Assembly: GCF_030655415.1 (NCBI RefSeq)
Contig: NZ_JAURVN010000014.1
Location: forward strand, 186,001-250,000
DNA from: Herminiimonas sp.
GTDB lineage: Bacteria > Pseudomonadota > Gammaproteobacteria > Burkholderiales > Burkholderiaceae
Direction: 5' to 3'
DNA: 64,000 nucleotides
Both the position numbers and the translations under genes were made by a program. The notes below the pieces were generated by a model. It did not search any database, was not told where the DNA came from, and saw nothing but the letters and a program-made list of their open reading frames with translations. Below, one piece after another: positions 26,432-35,994 of this stretch (its first letter is position 1; the number at the start of each line of letters is the position of its first letter).

Positions 26432-27622
26432 ATGAATACTCACGATAGTTCAAGCCAGCGGACACCAATTTGGGCGATCTGCCTGACGGGAAGTCTAGGA
26501 TTAGCGGTTGCAATGGGCATCGGCCGATTTGCATTTACGCCGATGCTCCCTCTGATGCAACGCGAGGGATTGATTGATGGCGGAAGCGGCGCGTGGCTGG
26601 CTTCAGCAAACTACATAGGCTACTTGATAGGAGCACTGACGGCTTCTTATCTTCCTGGTAAAGCACGAACGCAAGTGGCGTTCAGTTTGCTGGCAACAGC
26701 TGTTTTAACGATGAGCATGACTCTACAAGAGAATGTCGCTAGCTGGATAGTGCTGCGATTTCTGGCCGGTGTGGTGAGTGCATGGACTCTGATATTCATC
26801 AGTGGTTGGGCTGTCTCTGCTTTGGCCTTGCGCAAGCGTAGCGATGCAGGTGGCTTGGTCTTTGCTGGCGTCGGTATAGGGATTGCTTTGGCCGGCCTCT
26901 GGGTCTGGTGGCACTCCGACGTAGATGCCTTATCTATATGGACGCAGCTTGGTTGGCTGTCTCTCTGTTTAAGCGTCATTGTTGTAGCGCTGTGGCCAGC
27001 ATTATCTGCGGATGCTCAATCGAATCTGTCCACATCAACGGATACCGACAGTCGTCCCCCCGAGCAAATCAATCGTCACAGCAAGGTGCTAGTCCTTTGT
27101 TATGGCGCGCTAGGCTTTGGCTATATTTTGCCCGCAACTTACTTGCCTACACTAGCGCAAGGCTTGATCGATGATCCGCGGCAATTTGGTTTGCTATGGC
27201 CTATTTTCGGTCTGGCAGCAGCAGGCTCGACACTTCTGGCTGGACATGCTCTGCATCGCTGGAAAGGCAGTGATATTTGGGCGCTCAGTCATGTCGCTTT
27301 AGCGATAGGCTGCCTATTGCCCTTGTTCAGTCATTCAGGCTGGGCCGTTATGCTCGCTGCTATTTTGGTGGGCGGAACTTTTCTTGTTGCGACCATGACC
27401 GGCTTGCAAGAAGCGCGTCACGTTAGCTCGTCAAATCCCAAACCTTTGCTTGCACGTATGACTGCAGCGTTTGCAATTGGCCAAATTGCCGGGCCTTTGA
27501 CGGTATTGTTGTTCAATTATTTGTCTGTTGAAACACTTGGCTTCAACAGTCTTGAGCTTGCACAAGCCTTGGCAGCATTACTGCTTTTGATTAGCGCAAA
27601 ATCGTTGCGTCACCTCACATAA
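26432..27622 (+). CDS. YbfB/YjiJ-family MFS transporter
   Basis: A 396-residue inner-membrane protein with about 12 hydrophobic helices. The opening GSLGLAVAMGIGRFAFTPMLPLM is the signature of the YbfB/YjiJ branch of the major facilitator superfamily. The substrate is unknown. The loop between helices 6 and 7 (about 193-213) is hydrophilic. Downstream lies a terminator at 27742-27782. Confidence 0.87.
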   Translation: MNTHDSSSQRTPIWAICLTGSLGLAVAMGIGRFAFTPMLPLMQREGLIDGGSGAWLASANYIGYLIGALTASYLPGKARTQVAFSLLATAVLTMSMTLQENVASWIVLRFLAGVVSAWTLIFISGWAVSALALRKRSDAGGLVFAGVGIGIALAGLWVWWHSDVDALSIWTQLGWLSLCLSVIVVALWPALSADAQSNLSTSTDTDSRPPEQINRHSKVLVLCYGALGFGYILPATYLPTLAQGLIDDPRQFGLLWPIFGLAAAGSTLLAGHALHRWKGSDIWALSHVALAIGCLLPLFSHSGWAVMLAAILVGGTFLVATMTGLQEARHVSSSNPKPLLARMTAAFAIGQIAGPLTVLLFNYLSVETLGFNSLELAQALAALLLLISAKSLRHLT

Positions 27623-27741
27623 TCGGAGCATTCAATTCTTTTGGTTAAAGAAGCTGATTGTAGGGGAAGAGGGCATCGTCGAATTGAACACACCGATTGG
27701 AACTATTACGATGGTTTCTTGGATAATGAATTTCGCAAGGA

Positions 27742-27782
27742 CGCCATCAAGGCCGACGGCTGATGTGGCGCCTCTTTTTTTT
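27742..27782 (+). terminator. Terminator after the MFS transporter gene
   Basis: CGCCATCA (27742-27749) pairs with TGATG-T-GGCG (27761-27770) with one bulged T, and an inner GCC/GGC closes the loop. Eight T residues follow (27775-27782). Confidence 0.75.
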
Positions 27783-27838
27783 AGAATTGTTAATATCTGT
27801 CATTAACTTTTATCTGCACAGAACTATAAAAAGAAGAA

Positions 27839-29626
27839 CTACGGCGCGATAATTTTCTCTTCTCCATGCTTAGGCGGCGGAATATATTCAATATTTCCCA
27901 GTACCAGCGCACGCCCGGCGAATAGACCGCCGGTAGTTTCTAACGCGAAACGCTCGGCATCCCGAGTACGTAATTCGGCAATCAAATCATCGGCTTGCTG
28001 TTCATCAGAACCTAACAAGATCACGGCCTGCCTTGACATCAGCAAGGATGATTCGAATGTCTCGCGGATGACAAAATCGGCATCATGCTTAACAAGCTCG
28101 AGCGCATGTTCACGATCAAAGGCGCGCACCACGAGTTTGGCATGGGGGCATTCGTGGCGCGCCGTTTCTACAATTCGGGTCACTGCATTCTTATCGTTAA
28201 TGCAGACAAGGATAACGGATGCTTGGAGCGCGCCAGCGGCATGGAGAATCTCTGCGCGCGCGCCGTCGCCATAAAAAACCTTGAAGCCGTAAGGTTCGGC
28301 GGTGCGTATGACATCCGGGTCATTATCGATAATTGATAATTTAGCGCCCTTGGCCAATGGACCTTGACTGGCAATCTGACCAACTCGACCAAAGCCAATG
28401 ATGACAACACTGGCTTGAATATCTTTGGGGCCTTCTATGCCATCCAATGAAACATTTTGTTTACTACCAAACCCTTTATACAAAACTACGACCATTGGCG
28501 TTAATGCCATCGAGAGCACGACGATCGCAGTGATGTTTGCATTGATTTCAGATGTAATGACATTCAGCTTGAGTGCTTCTGTAAACAACACGAACGCAAA
28601 CTCACCGCCTTGCGCCATCAGAATCGCTCTGTCGATTGCTTCTGCATGATTGCTCTTTGCCAGCCGTGCGACGCAATAAATACAGATGGCCTTTGTAATC
28701 ATTAACGCCAGGACGCCTGCGATCACGAGTTGCCAGTTACGCGCAACCACATCGAGATTCAATGCCATGCCGACGCCTAGGAAAAACAGTCCTAATAGCA
28801 AACCTCGGAACGGTTCAATGTCTGCTTCCAGCTGATGGCGAAAGGTTGATTCAGAGAGCAAGACGCCCGCCAAAAATGCGCCCATCGCCATCGATAGTCC
28901 ACCTAATTCCATCAGCAATGCCGCACCGAGAACCACCAACAAAGCGGCGGCGGTCATTACCTCGCGCGCCTTCGCTTTTGCCAAGATGCGAAACAGTGGG
29001 TTAAGCAGCCAGATACCGGCCCCGACCAGTACGACTAAAGACAGCGTTGCGAAACCTATCTTTTCCCACACGGGTACGCCATGCGACGTGCCCATATCGG
29101 CCGGTGCCAGGAAGGCGACGATGGCCAGCAAAGGAACAATCAGCAAATCCTCGAACAACAAGATCGAAACAATGCGTTGTCCCTTTGGCGTTTGCATGTC
29201 ACCGCGTTCGCTGAGAACCTGCATCACGATTGCAGTCGACGTCAGTACAAATCCCGCGCCACTGACAAAAGATACTTGCCAGGAAAAGCCGAAAGCGATG
29301 CCTACCAAGGTGAGCAATACCGAACTCAGCAGAACTTGCATACTGCCCAATCCAAAAATTTGTCCTCGCAAGCTCCACAGGTGCGATGGTTTCATTTCCA
29401 GTCCGATAATGAACAAGAACATGACGACACCAAGTTCGGCAACATGAATGATGGTCTGTGGATCCGACATCAGACCCAAACCTGATGGGCCTATGGCGAG
29501 TCCCGCAGCCAGATATCCAAGCACGGAGCCGAGACCAATACGTTTAAAAAGCGGCACGCCGATAACTGCAGCGCCTAATAAGGTCACGATGCCAACTAAT
29601 TGATTGGTGCTGCCGTCGATTGCCAT
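27839..29626 (-). CDS. Kef-type monovalent cation/proton antiporter (CPA2) with TrkA-N domain
   Basis: A 595-residue protein. About 12 membrane helices (residues 1 to about 385) carry the CPA2 exchanger domain with LGYLAAGLAIGPSGLGL and IGLEMKPS. An RCK/TrkA-N nucleotide-binding domain begins at about 405 (VVIIGFGRVGQIA, with the acidic IIDNDPDVI strand end), and a C-terminal tail of about 60 residues follows. It is of KefB/KefC type, exporting K+ in exchange for H+ under electrophile or osmotic stress. No KefF/KefG ancillary quinone reductase is adjacent. Confidence 0.9.
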   Translation of the reverse strand: MAIDGSTNQLVGIVTLLGAAVIGVPLFKRIGLGSVLGYLAAGLAIGPSGLGLMSDPQTIIHVAELGVVMFLFIIGLEMKPSHLWSLRGQIFGLGSMQVLLSSVLLTLVGIAFGFSWQVSFVSGAGFVLTSTAIVMQVLSERGDMQTPKGQRIVSILLFEDLLIVPLLAIVAFLAPADMGTSHGVPVWEKIGFATLSLVVLVGAGIWLLNPLFRILAKAKAREVMTAAALLVVLGAALLMELGGLSMAMGAFLAGVLLSESTFRHQLEADIEPFRGLLLGLFFLGVGMALNLDVVARNWQLVIAGVLALMITKAICIYCVARLAKSNHAEAIDRAILMAQGGEFAFVLFTEALKLNVITSEINANITAIVVLSMALTPMVVVLYKGFGSKQNVSLDGIEGPKDIQASVVIIGFGRVGQIASQGPLAKGAKLSIIDNDPDVIRTAEPYGFKVFYGDGARAEILHAAGALQASVILVCINDKNAVTRIVETARHECPHAKLVVRAFDREHALELVKHDADFVIRETFESSLLMSRQAVILLGSDEQQADDLIAELRTRDAERFALETTGGLFAGRALVLGNIEYIPPPKHGEEKIIAP

Positions 29627-29895
29627 AAAGTTTCCTGATTTTGCCGGTAATTCTTGTTAAGGGCGATATTGTATCTAGAACAAGGGAAGGGTGATTTTAA
29701 GAATTCAGCGTTTAAAAATGGGGCTTCTCATAAAGAGCCATAGGCCAGAAGCGGACATGCGCATCCCATAAAAATAGTATTGTGCTAACAAGTCTTCAGT
29801 GGCAGCATGTCGTGCGTTCGCGGAGTGCGCAGTTAGTAAAAGCGATCCTTATTGTCGGCGAGAATACCAATTAGCAAACTAAAAATTCAACATCA

Positions 29896-30351
29896 ATGCA
29901 TTTACTAGAAACACGACGCGATCGATCTGACCTTATTCGTTACTCGAATCTACTTTTTCTATTGGCTTCGCTATTTCTTATAAGGGTGGTGGGACAGGCT
30001 ATCCAATATTGGTTTCCCCTTGAGTTTTTGCCAGCATTCGGCGACTTTCAAGGTAGTTCGCTGCCTTATGCACTACTGTTGCTTATACAGTTGATTCTCC
30101 TTTTATTCATGTACCGGGTCGCATGGAAACTTGCTAATCGTAAGTTTCCACCTAACCGTCGCGTCGGGCGATGGCTACTTGTATTGGGCGTCATATACAT
30201 GGCAGGTTCTATTGCTCGTATCACCATCGGGATAGCTGCTGCAGATGCAGACGCTTGGTTTACTAGTTGGATTCCTGCTGTATTTCATGTTGTACTCGCT
30301 GCATTCGTATTGACTCTGGCAATTTTTCATCTGCGAACAAAGGAAAACTAA
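29896..30351 (+). CDS. Four-helix membrane protein, first gene of the GH3 operon
   Basis: A 151-residue protein with four predicted membrane helices (about 16-33, 55-75, 89-111 and 123-145). I recognise no family. It is followed after 2 bases by the fatty acid hydroxylase gene and so appears to head a five-gene operon (29896-35685). The upstream 270 bp, shared with the divergent antiporter gene, must hold the promoter; no clear operator is visible. It may be a membrane partner of the hydroxylase. Confidence 0.7.
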   Translation: MHLLETRRDRSDLIRYSNLLFLLASLFLIRVVGQAIQYWFPLEFLPAFGDFQGSSLPYALLLLIQLILLLFMYRVAWKLANRKFPPNRRVGRWLLVLGVIYMAGSIARITIGIAAADADAWFTSWIPAVFHVVLAAFVLTLAIFHLRTKEN

Positions 30352-30353
30352 GC

Positions 30354-31208
30354 ATGAAGGTCTGGCTTTCTTATGTCTGGTATCCCGTTACCTTGGTGGG
30401 TGCTGTGTTGGCATATTTTCATTTGCTATCGATTGGAAGCGAGCCTGTCGCTGCAGCGTATGTCCCGGTTGTATTGTCCGGCATCGTGATAGTTATCTTG
30501 GAATGGTTTTTCCCAGCGCGTCCTGACTGGCGCCCAACAAAGTCAGATGTTATTGCTGATACCGCATTTTTGGGCATGGTGCAAATCGCCGTTGCTAGGT
30601 TATTAGGGTTGATCGGCGTGCTATATGTGGCAGCCTGGGCTAATAAACACGTAGGCAGCACGCTCTGGCCAGGTGATTGGCCTTTACTTGCACAGATATT
30701 ATTTATGGTGCTGTTAGTGGACCTGATGCGGTATTGGCTGCACCGCGCCGCACATAAGTACATGTTTTTATGGCGTCTACATGAAGTGCACCACTCCCCG
30801 GACATTCTCTATACCCTTAATGTTGGACGCTTCCACCCATTTGAAAAAATTTTGCAGTTTTGCCTCGATACAGTACCTTTTCTGCTGCTTGGCGTCGCCC
30901 CTGAGGTCTTAGCTGGCTATTTCGTTTTTTATTCCGTTAACGGCTTTTTTCAACACAGTAATTTGCAGCTGCGTTATGGATGGCTCAACTACATAGTAGG
31001 TAGCGCTGAGACGCATCGCTGGCATCATGCACGCGATCCAAAAGCTGCCTACTGCAATTTCGGCAATACCATTATCATTTACGATCTACTGTTTGGCACT
31101 TGGAAGTTGCCTAGACCGGTGGACGATATTGGTATTCCAGACCGTAACTACCCTAAGGGTTTTTGGGCGCAGATGATTTCACCTTTCCGACGCCGCAATG
31201 ACTCTTGA
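30354..31208 (+). CDS. Fatty acid hydroxylase / sterol desaturase family membrane enzyme
   Basis: A 284-residue di-iron membrane enzyme. The histidine clusters of the superfamily are present: His130-x3-His134 (HRAAH), His143-x2-His146-His147 (HEVHH) and His221-x2-His224-His225 (HRWHH), with His161 and His201 as further candidates. Four or so membrane helices surround them. Such enzymes insert oxygen into, or desaturate, lipid-like substrates. The start is the ATG at 30354, since the frame upstream overlaps the previous gene. Its end overlaps the GH3 gene by 11 bases. Confidence 0.87.
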   Translation: MKVWLSYVWYPVTLVGAVLAYFHLLSIGSEPVAAAYVPVVLSGIVIVILEWFFPARPDWRPTKSDVIADTAFLGMVQIAVARLLGLIGVLYVAAWANKHVGSTLWPGDWPLLAQILFMVLLVDLMRYWLHRAAHKYMFLWRLHEVHHSPDILYTLNVGRFHPFEKILQFCLDTVPFLLLGVAPEVLAGYFVFYSVNGFFQHSNLQLRYGWLNYIVGSAETHRWHHARDPKAAYCNFGNTIIIYDLLFGTWKLPRPVDDIGIPDRNYPKGFWAQMISPFRRRNDS

Positions 31209-32874
31209 TCTGATTACGCTTTATCTCCGTCTTACTGCATGGCAGCAAGGGGCGCGCATTGCGTGGATGGCGCGCAATCCGATGAAAGTACAACACCGCC
31301 TGTTGGCCAGAATTCTTGCCGAGAACGAAAAAACTAGTTTCGGCCGCGAACACGAATTTGAACGAATTGACGGCTATGAAGAGTATGTAAGGACTATACC
31401 GGTATGTGAATTCGAAGATTTGCGTGCATTCATCGAGGCCGAGATCAACAAAGGCGACGCTGCACTGACCGCATCATCGCCGCTGTGCTATATGCGAACC
31501 AGCGGTACTACCGGCAAGCCCAAGGATCTGCCGCTCATCTCCACGCATCTGTCCGCCCTACAACGCATCCAGCGGACTGCGGTAGCTTTCCAGCACCGAA
31601 ACTATCCGGAAGGATTTGCAGGCAGCATACTTGCTATCACTAGCCCGGCTAGTGAAGGCACTCTGTCGAATGGAAAACCTTATGGGTCTGCGTCAGGAGT
31701 TGTCTCTCGCAGTACGGCGCGCTCCATACGTAACAGATTCGTGCTGCCTTATCAGGTACTGGGCATCGCCGACAGTCGCCTCAAGTATTTACTGATACTG
31801 CGACTCGCGCTGGAGCGTAAGGACATCAGCTACATCGGAGCCGCCAATCCTTCAACCCTGCTCGCGTTAATAAAAATTTACCGCGAGCATCGCGAGCAAC
31901 TAATTAGCGATATACGAAGCGGCGACTTTTTTCTCTTGGCTGATTTGTGTGCAGATGTAGCCCTCGCTGTGGCGCCACGTTTGTCGGCCAATATTGCCCG
32001 TGCTGACGAACTGGCGCGCATGGATTCTCGTGGACGCCTGGCAGACCTATGGCCAGAACTGCGTCTGATCGTTGCCTGGACGTGCGCCGGCGCTGGCGTA
32101 GCTGCGGCAGCTTTAAAGCAGGAACTCTCTCCACAGACCAAGATACTTGAACTGGGCTACGTCTCCAGCGAGTTTCGCGGCACCATCACATTGGGCCGGT
32201 CCTCCGGAAGCGGATTTCCGACGCTCGATACGCATTTCTTCGAGTTCGTGGAGCGTGACAAATGGGATAGTGGGCAACCCGAATTTCTCACTCTCGATAA
32301 GGTGCGCAAGGGCGGCCTCTACTATGTCGTAGTCACCACTCCATCCGGACTGTATCGTTATTTCATCAACGATTTGGTAAAGGTAACCGGATTCCTGCAT
32401 CAGACCCCCTTGCTGCGCTTTATCCAGAAAGGCAAAGGCGTCACCAGTATCACCGGCGAGAAACTTTATGAGTCGCAAGTACTGGCAGCAGTGAATGCGG
32501 GCATGCAGAGCCTCGGCAGGCATGCTCATTTCCTCATGATGATCGCTGATGAAACGAATTCCCTTTACCGACTTTACGTCGAAGCTGGTGACATCGAAAC
32601 CCTTCCTTCAGTTGAAACACTAGCTAATCTTGTGGACGCAAAGCTGGCTGCGCTTAATCTCGAATATCAGGCCAAGCGTGAAAGCCTGCGCCTGGGCAGC
32701 ATAAGCGCACACTGGTTATTGCCGGGTGCCGGCGATGCCTACAAGCGTCATTATGTAGCGCAGGGTCAGCGTGAAGGTCAGTTCAAGACCGTGGCCGTCG
32801 CATATTTAAAGGACTCCTCTTTCGACTTTACATCTCACATCGCCAATGCTGTCTATGAAACTACTACGGATTAA
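31198..32874 (+). CDS. GH3-family acyl-acid-amido synthetase
   Basis: A 558-residue soluble adenylating enzyme of the GH3 family, known from plants for joining amino acids to jasmonate, auxin or benzoate. Family landmarks are in order: the ATP loop RTSGTTGKPKDLP (100-112), YVSSE (321-325, plant YASSE), YRYFINDLVKVTGF (386-399, with Asp392 as in plant YRxGDVV) and GEKLYES (420-426). Length is close to plant GH3 proteins. The expected reaction is acyl acid plus ATP to acyl-AMP, then transfer to an amine. The acyl and amine partners are not known; the hydroxylase upstream may shape the acyl part. Confidence 0.85.
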   Translation: MTLDLITLYLRLTAWQQGARIAWMARNPMKVQHRLLARILAENEKTSFGREHEFERIDGYEEYVRTIPVCEFEDLRAFIEAEINKGDAALTASSPLCYMRTSGTTGKPKDLPLISTHLSALQRIQRTAVAFQHRNYPEGFAGSILAITSPASEGTLSNGKPYGSASGVVSRSTARSIRNRFVLPYQVLGIADSRLKYLLILRLALERKDISYIGAANPSTLLALIKIYREHREQLISDIRSGDFFLLADLCADVALAVAPRLSANIARADELARMDSRGRLADLWPELRLIVAWTCAGAGVAAAALKQELSPQTKILELGYVSSEFRGTITLGRSSGSGFPTLDTHFFEFVERDKWDSGQPEFLTLDKVRKGGLYYVVVTTPSGLYRYFINDLVKVTGFLHQTPLLRFIQKGKGVTSITGEKLYESQVLAAVNAGMQSLGRHAHFLMMIADETNSLYRLYVEAGDIETLPSVETLANLVDAKLAALNLEYQAKRESLRLGSISAHWLLPGAGDAYKRHYVAQGQREGQFKTVAVAYLKDSSFDFTSHIANAVYETTTD

Positions 32875-33955
32875 CCCATCCATTCTCGATATACCGTTCA
32901 AGGAGTCGTTCAAGCATGCTTCTGCCGAAAGAGTCGTCACACAAACTTTGTGGGTGAAGTGTGAGACAGCAAAAGGTATCAACGGCTTCGGCGAAGGTTG
33001 TCCACGCGAATACGTAAGCGGAGAAAGTCTGGAATCAGCATTGGCCTTTGTCGCACAGCATCATGAATGTTGGTTAGCGGAGATCGACAGTGTAGATGCT
33101 TTGCGTGCATGGATTAAAGTGAACCGCGTCTTACTCGATGCCAATCCTGCTGCATGGTCGGCAGTGGAGCTGGCGATGCTGGATGCACTAGGCATCGAAA
33201 ATAGCTGCTCCATAGAGAAGCTGCTCGGCTTGCCCGAACTCTGCGGAGATTTCCTGTATACCGCTGTGCTCGGCGACGCTTCGACAGCGAAGTTCCAGTC
33301 GCAACTCGAACGCTATCAAACGAGCGGCTTCACTGAATTCAAGATCAAGCTTTCCGGCAATCTCGATCTGGATAAGCAGAAAATCGCAGTCCTGCGCGCA
33401 GCGGGCGTGCCAGCCAGCAGAGTCCGAGCCGATGCCAACAACCTGTGGCCAGATGTGGACAGTGCGGTCCTTCATATGAAGGCCTTGAATTTTGCCTTTA
33501 TGGGCCTTGAGGAACCGATACGTGCAGGCAGCCCACAAGCACTGCGACAAGTTGCTGTCGCTTTAGGAATGAAGATCATCCTCGACGAAAGTCTGTTGCG
33601 CCTTGATCAGATCTGCGACTTCGAAAAAGATCCGCAGCACTGGGTCGTCAACGTGCGCATCTCCAAGATGGGCGGCATCCTGCGTTCGCTGGAAATGCTA
33701 TCCGCCATACGTCGGGTGGGTTTCGGGCTTATCGTCGGCGCTCATGTTGGCGAAACCAGTGTGTTGACCCGCGCAGCTTTAACGGTAGTGAATCAAGCGC
33801 GTGATATTTTGATTGCGCAGGAAGGTGCATTTGGCACGCATTTGCTGACGCATGATGTGATGGAAAAACCCTTGATGTTTGGCCATGGCGGGGTATTAGA
33901 GTTTGATGCGAGAGGAAAACCCGGTCTGGGAATCGATGTAAGGATACTGACTTGA
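32846..33955 (+). CDS. Enolase-superfamily enzyme, epimerase/N-acylamino acid racemase-like (MLE subgroup)
   Basis: A 369-residue barrel enzyme. The catalytic pattern of the muconate-lactonizing-enzyme subgroup is complete: Lys166-x-Lys168 (KIKL), metal ligands Asp196 (RADANN), Glu222 (LEEP) and Asp247 (LDES), and Lys274 on the opposite face (ISKMGG). The two-lysine arrangement is that of dipeptide epimerases, N-succinylamino acid racemases and o-succinylbenzoate synthase. Next to a GH3 amide synthetase, racemisation of an N-acyl amino acid is the attractive idea, but only inference. It overlaps the GH3 gene by 29 bases (20 if Met at 32855 is used). Confidence 0.85.
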   Translation: MLSMKLLRINPSILDIPFKESFKHASAERVVTQTLWVKCETAKGINGFGEGCPREYVSGESLESALAFVAQHHECWLAEIDSVDALRAWIKVNRVLLDANPAAWSAVELAMLDALGIENSCSIEKLLGLPELCGDFLYTAVLGDASTAKFQSQLERYQTSGFTEFKIKLSGNLDLDKQKIAVLRAAGVPASRVRADANNLWPDVDSAVLHMKALNFAFMGLEEPIRAGSPQALRQVAVALGMKIILDESLLRLDQICDFEKDPQHWVVNVRISKMGGILRSLEMLSAIRRVGFGLIVGAHVGETSVLTRAALTVVNQARDILIAQEGAFGTHLLTHDVMEKPLMFGHGGVLEFDARGKPGLGIDVRILT

Positions 33956-35685
33956 AGGTTTTCCGCTTTATTTTTCTATCCGCGATGATGGTTGTTCTAT
34001 GCGGATGCCAAGCGTTCGTAAACTACAAATTTCTTCCGCGTGAGGGTGTGCGTCCGGCGGAATACGAGGTAGTGGTTGATCGCGATATATCAATGATCAC
34101 TGCCGACGAAGTCGAATTGGTTGCCAGCATTTATCGTCCAAAAATGGACAGCCGAACTCCCACTATTCTGGTTCGCATTCCCGTCAGCAGCAATTGGAAG
34201 AACGATATGGCCATGGAGGCGGTGGCAAGCTTTTGGGCTAGCCGGGGTTATACAGTCGTCATACAAGGTACGCGCGGACGCTATAAATCTGGTGGTGAGT
34301 TTTACCCGTTGCGCCCGGAGCGTCAGGATGGCATCGAAACACTCAAATGGCTGGCGCAGCAGCCATGGTTCGATGGCCGCCTTGGCATGTGGGGAGGGTC
34401 AGCTTTCGGTTACACACAGTGGGCTGTCGCGGATCAACCTGGTCTGCTGGCAATGAATATTCAAATCGCTAGTACGGATTTCGGAACGATGTTCCATCCC
34501 GGCGGTGCATTCTCACTTGAGTCAGCGCTATTTTGGGCTGTTCGCAGCCGCGGCAAATCAGACGAAGATCCTTACTTCGACGCATTGGGAAAAGGATTTA
34601 ATGGGTTTCCATTGATTGAGGCCGACGACAGAGCCGTCGGCGATATACGCTTCTTCAATGATTGGGCAACCGAACAAGCAGGCAGCGCTTATTGGACTGC
34701 CATCGACGGCGTAGATCGCGCTGCCAACGCGCAAGCACCTGTGCTGCTGATGGCCGGCTGGTCGGATCCATTTTTACCGACACAGCTTCGAGATTTTGCA
34801 TCGCTGCAAAATTCATCCATCAGACCCGTAGCAGAAGGCAGCCGACTTATTATCGGCCCATGGACGCATGCCGACCCCATCATCTTTCCGGACGGGTCTT
34901 CGGCAGGAAGTTATCGCGCCGCGAGTCTGGCACCAAGTATTCCTTGGTTCGACCATCATCTGCTCGGACAAGCTCTGGATCCGGCCTTCAAAGCACCTGT
35001 GCGTATATATGTAATGGGCGAAAATGTCTGGCGCGATGAACCGGCCTGGCCATTGGCAAGAGCACGTGATACCGCTTTTTATCTGCATGGCAGCGGCAAG
35101 GCGAATGGTTTGCAAAGCGATGGCAAGTTAGCCCTCGAAATGCCCACAAAATCAGTTAAAGACATGTATCGCTATGATCCCGTGAATCCGGTTCCTTCGC
35201 GTGGCGGCGCTATGCTTGGTCCAAGAGCTGGCATGATGAAGCAGAACGATATCGAAGCTAGAGAAGACGTACTCGTTTATTCGACCGAGCCTCTGATAGA
35301 AGATATGGAAGTGACGGGGCCGATCAGCGCCATGTTGTATGTACAAACATCAGCCACCAACACTGACTTTACCGTCAAACTCATCGACGTCCATCCAGAC
35401 GGCAACGCTTACAATATTTCTGATGGAATCTTGCGGCGCAGCTATGCCGCAAATTCAGACCCGACCGAAATAGCGGTAGAACTCTGGCCCACCAGCATGT
35501 TATTCAAACGCGACCATAAAATCCGTATCGAGATTAGTAGCAGCAACTTCCCGCGATACGACCGAAATTTGAATACGGGTGGCGATATATCGAAGGAGAC
35601 TTCACCGATAGTGGCGATTCAGACCTTGCATCATTCACCAGCTATGCCATCGCGCATAATACTGCCGGTGATTCTACGTAGATAA
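33952..35685 (+). CDS. Exported CocE/NonD-family hydrolase (lipoprotein)
   Basis: A 577-residue X-Pro dipeptidyl-peptidase/cocaine-esterase-type hydrolase. The catalytic triad is visible: Ser150 (MWGGSAFGY), Asp272 (GWSDPF) and His306 (GPWTHADP). A C-terminal jelly-roll domain follows from about 400. A signal peptide ends at VVLCGC, with Cys19 as likely lipid anchor. It starts at TTG (33952), supported by AAGGA 8 bases upstream and a TTGA overlap with the previous stop. Relatives cleave esters or amides, including amino-acid esters and acyl side chains. It ends the operon. Confidence 0.87.
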   Translation: MKVFRFIFLSAMMVVLCGCQAFVNYKFLPREGVRPAEYEVVVDRDISMITADEVELVASIYRPKMDSRTPTILVRIPVSSNWKNDMAMEAVASFWASRGYTVVIQGTRGRYKSGGEFYPLRPERQDGIETLKWLAQQPWFDGRLGMWGGSAFGYTQWAVADQPGLLAMNIQIASTDFGTMFHPGGAFSLESALFWAVRSRGKSDEDPYFDALGKGFNGFPLIEADDRAVGDIRFFNDWATEQAGSAYWTAIDGVDRAANAQAPVLLMAGWSDPFLPTQLRDFASLQNSSIRPVAEGSRLIIGPWTHADPIIFPDGSSAGSYRAASLAPSIPWFDHHLLGQALDPAFKAPVRIYVMGENVWRDEPAWPLARARDTAFYLHGSGKANGLQSDGKLALEMPTKSVKDMYRYDPVNPVPSRGGAMLGPRAGMMKQNDIEAREDVLVYSTEPLIEDMEVTGPISAMLYVQTSATNTDFTVKLIDVHPDGNAYNISDGILRRSYAANSDPTEIAVELWPTSMLFKRDHKIRIEISSSNFPRYDRNLNTGGDISKETSPIVAIQTLHHSPAMPSRIILPVILRR

Positions 35686-35994
35686 AAAGCAAGTTTTTAG
35701 GAAACATGCAGTCAGAAATCGAATAGAGTTCACTGGCGAAATCTCTACACTTAATAATTGGTCAAAACTTCCCACTTAAGCGAGAGGTACAGCAAACTAC
35801 TTATCAATCTGTGCGAGCCGAACAAGAAATTGCGAAATGAGCTCGTAACTTTGATTCATATCGCAAAAATCCCCACATAAAAGTTAGCGCCTGGAAGCCG
35901 GAACAAGTGATCGCGCAAATGATAAAGCCTGCCTCTTGAAGAGACAGGTTTTGAGATAACGAGTTATGAGCTAACGATGAGAACTAGTCAGGCA
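35686..35994. other. Intergenic region, 309 bp, between convergent genes
   Basis: No coding potential seen. It contains the hairpin at 35929-35953, which could end transcripts of the GH3 operon, and otherwise unremarkable AT-rich sequence. Confidence 0.6.
35929..35953 (+). terminator. Probable terminator downstream of the GH3 operon
   Basis: CCTGCCTCTT-G-AAGAGACAGG: near-perfect stem with one mismatch, followed by TTTT (35950-35953). It lies some 240 bases past the last operon gene, so read-through into this region is expected. Confidence 0.55.

Noticed and set aside
27641..27763. A 40-codon reading frame (TTG start) after the MFS transporter gene
   Set aside because: Its last third lies inside the terminator hairpin (27742-27770), the start is weak, and another frame looks equally protein-like. 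It is better read as 3' untranslated sequence.
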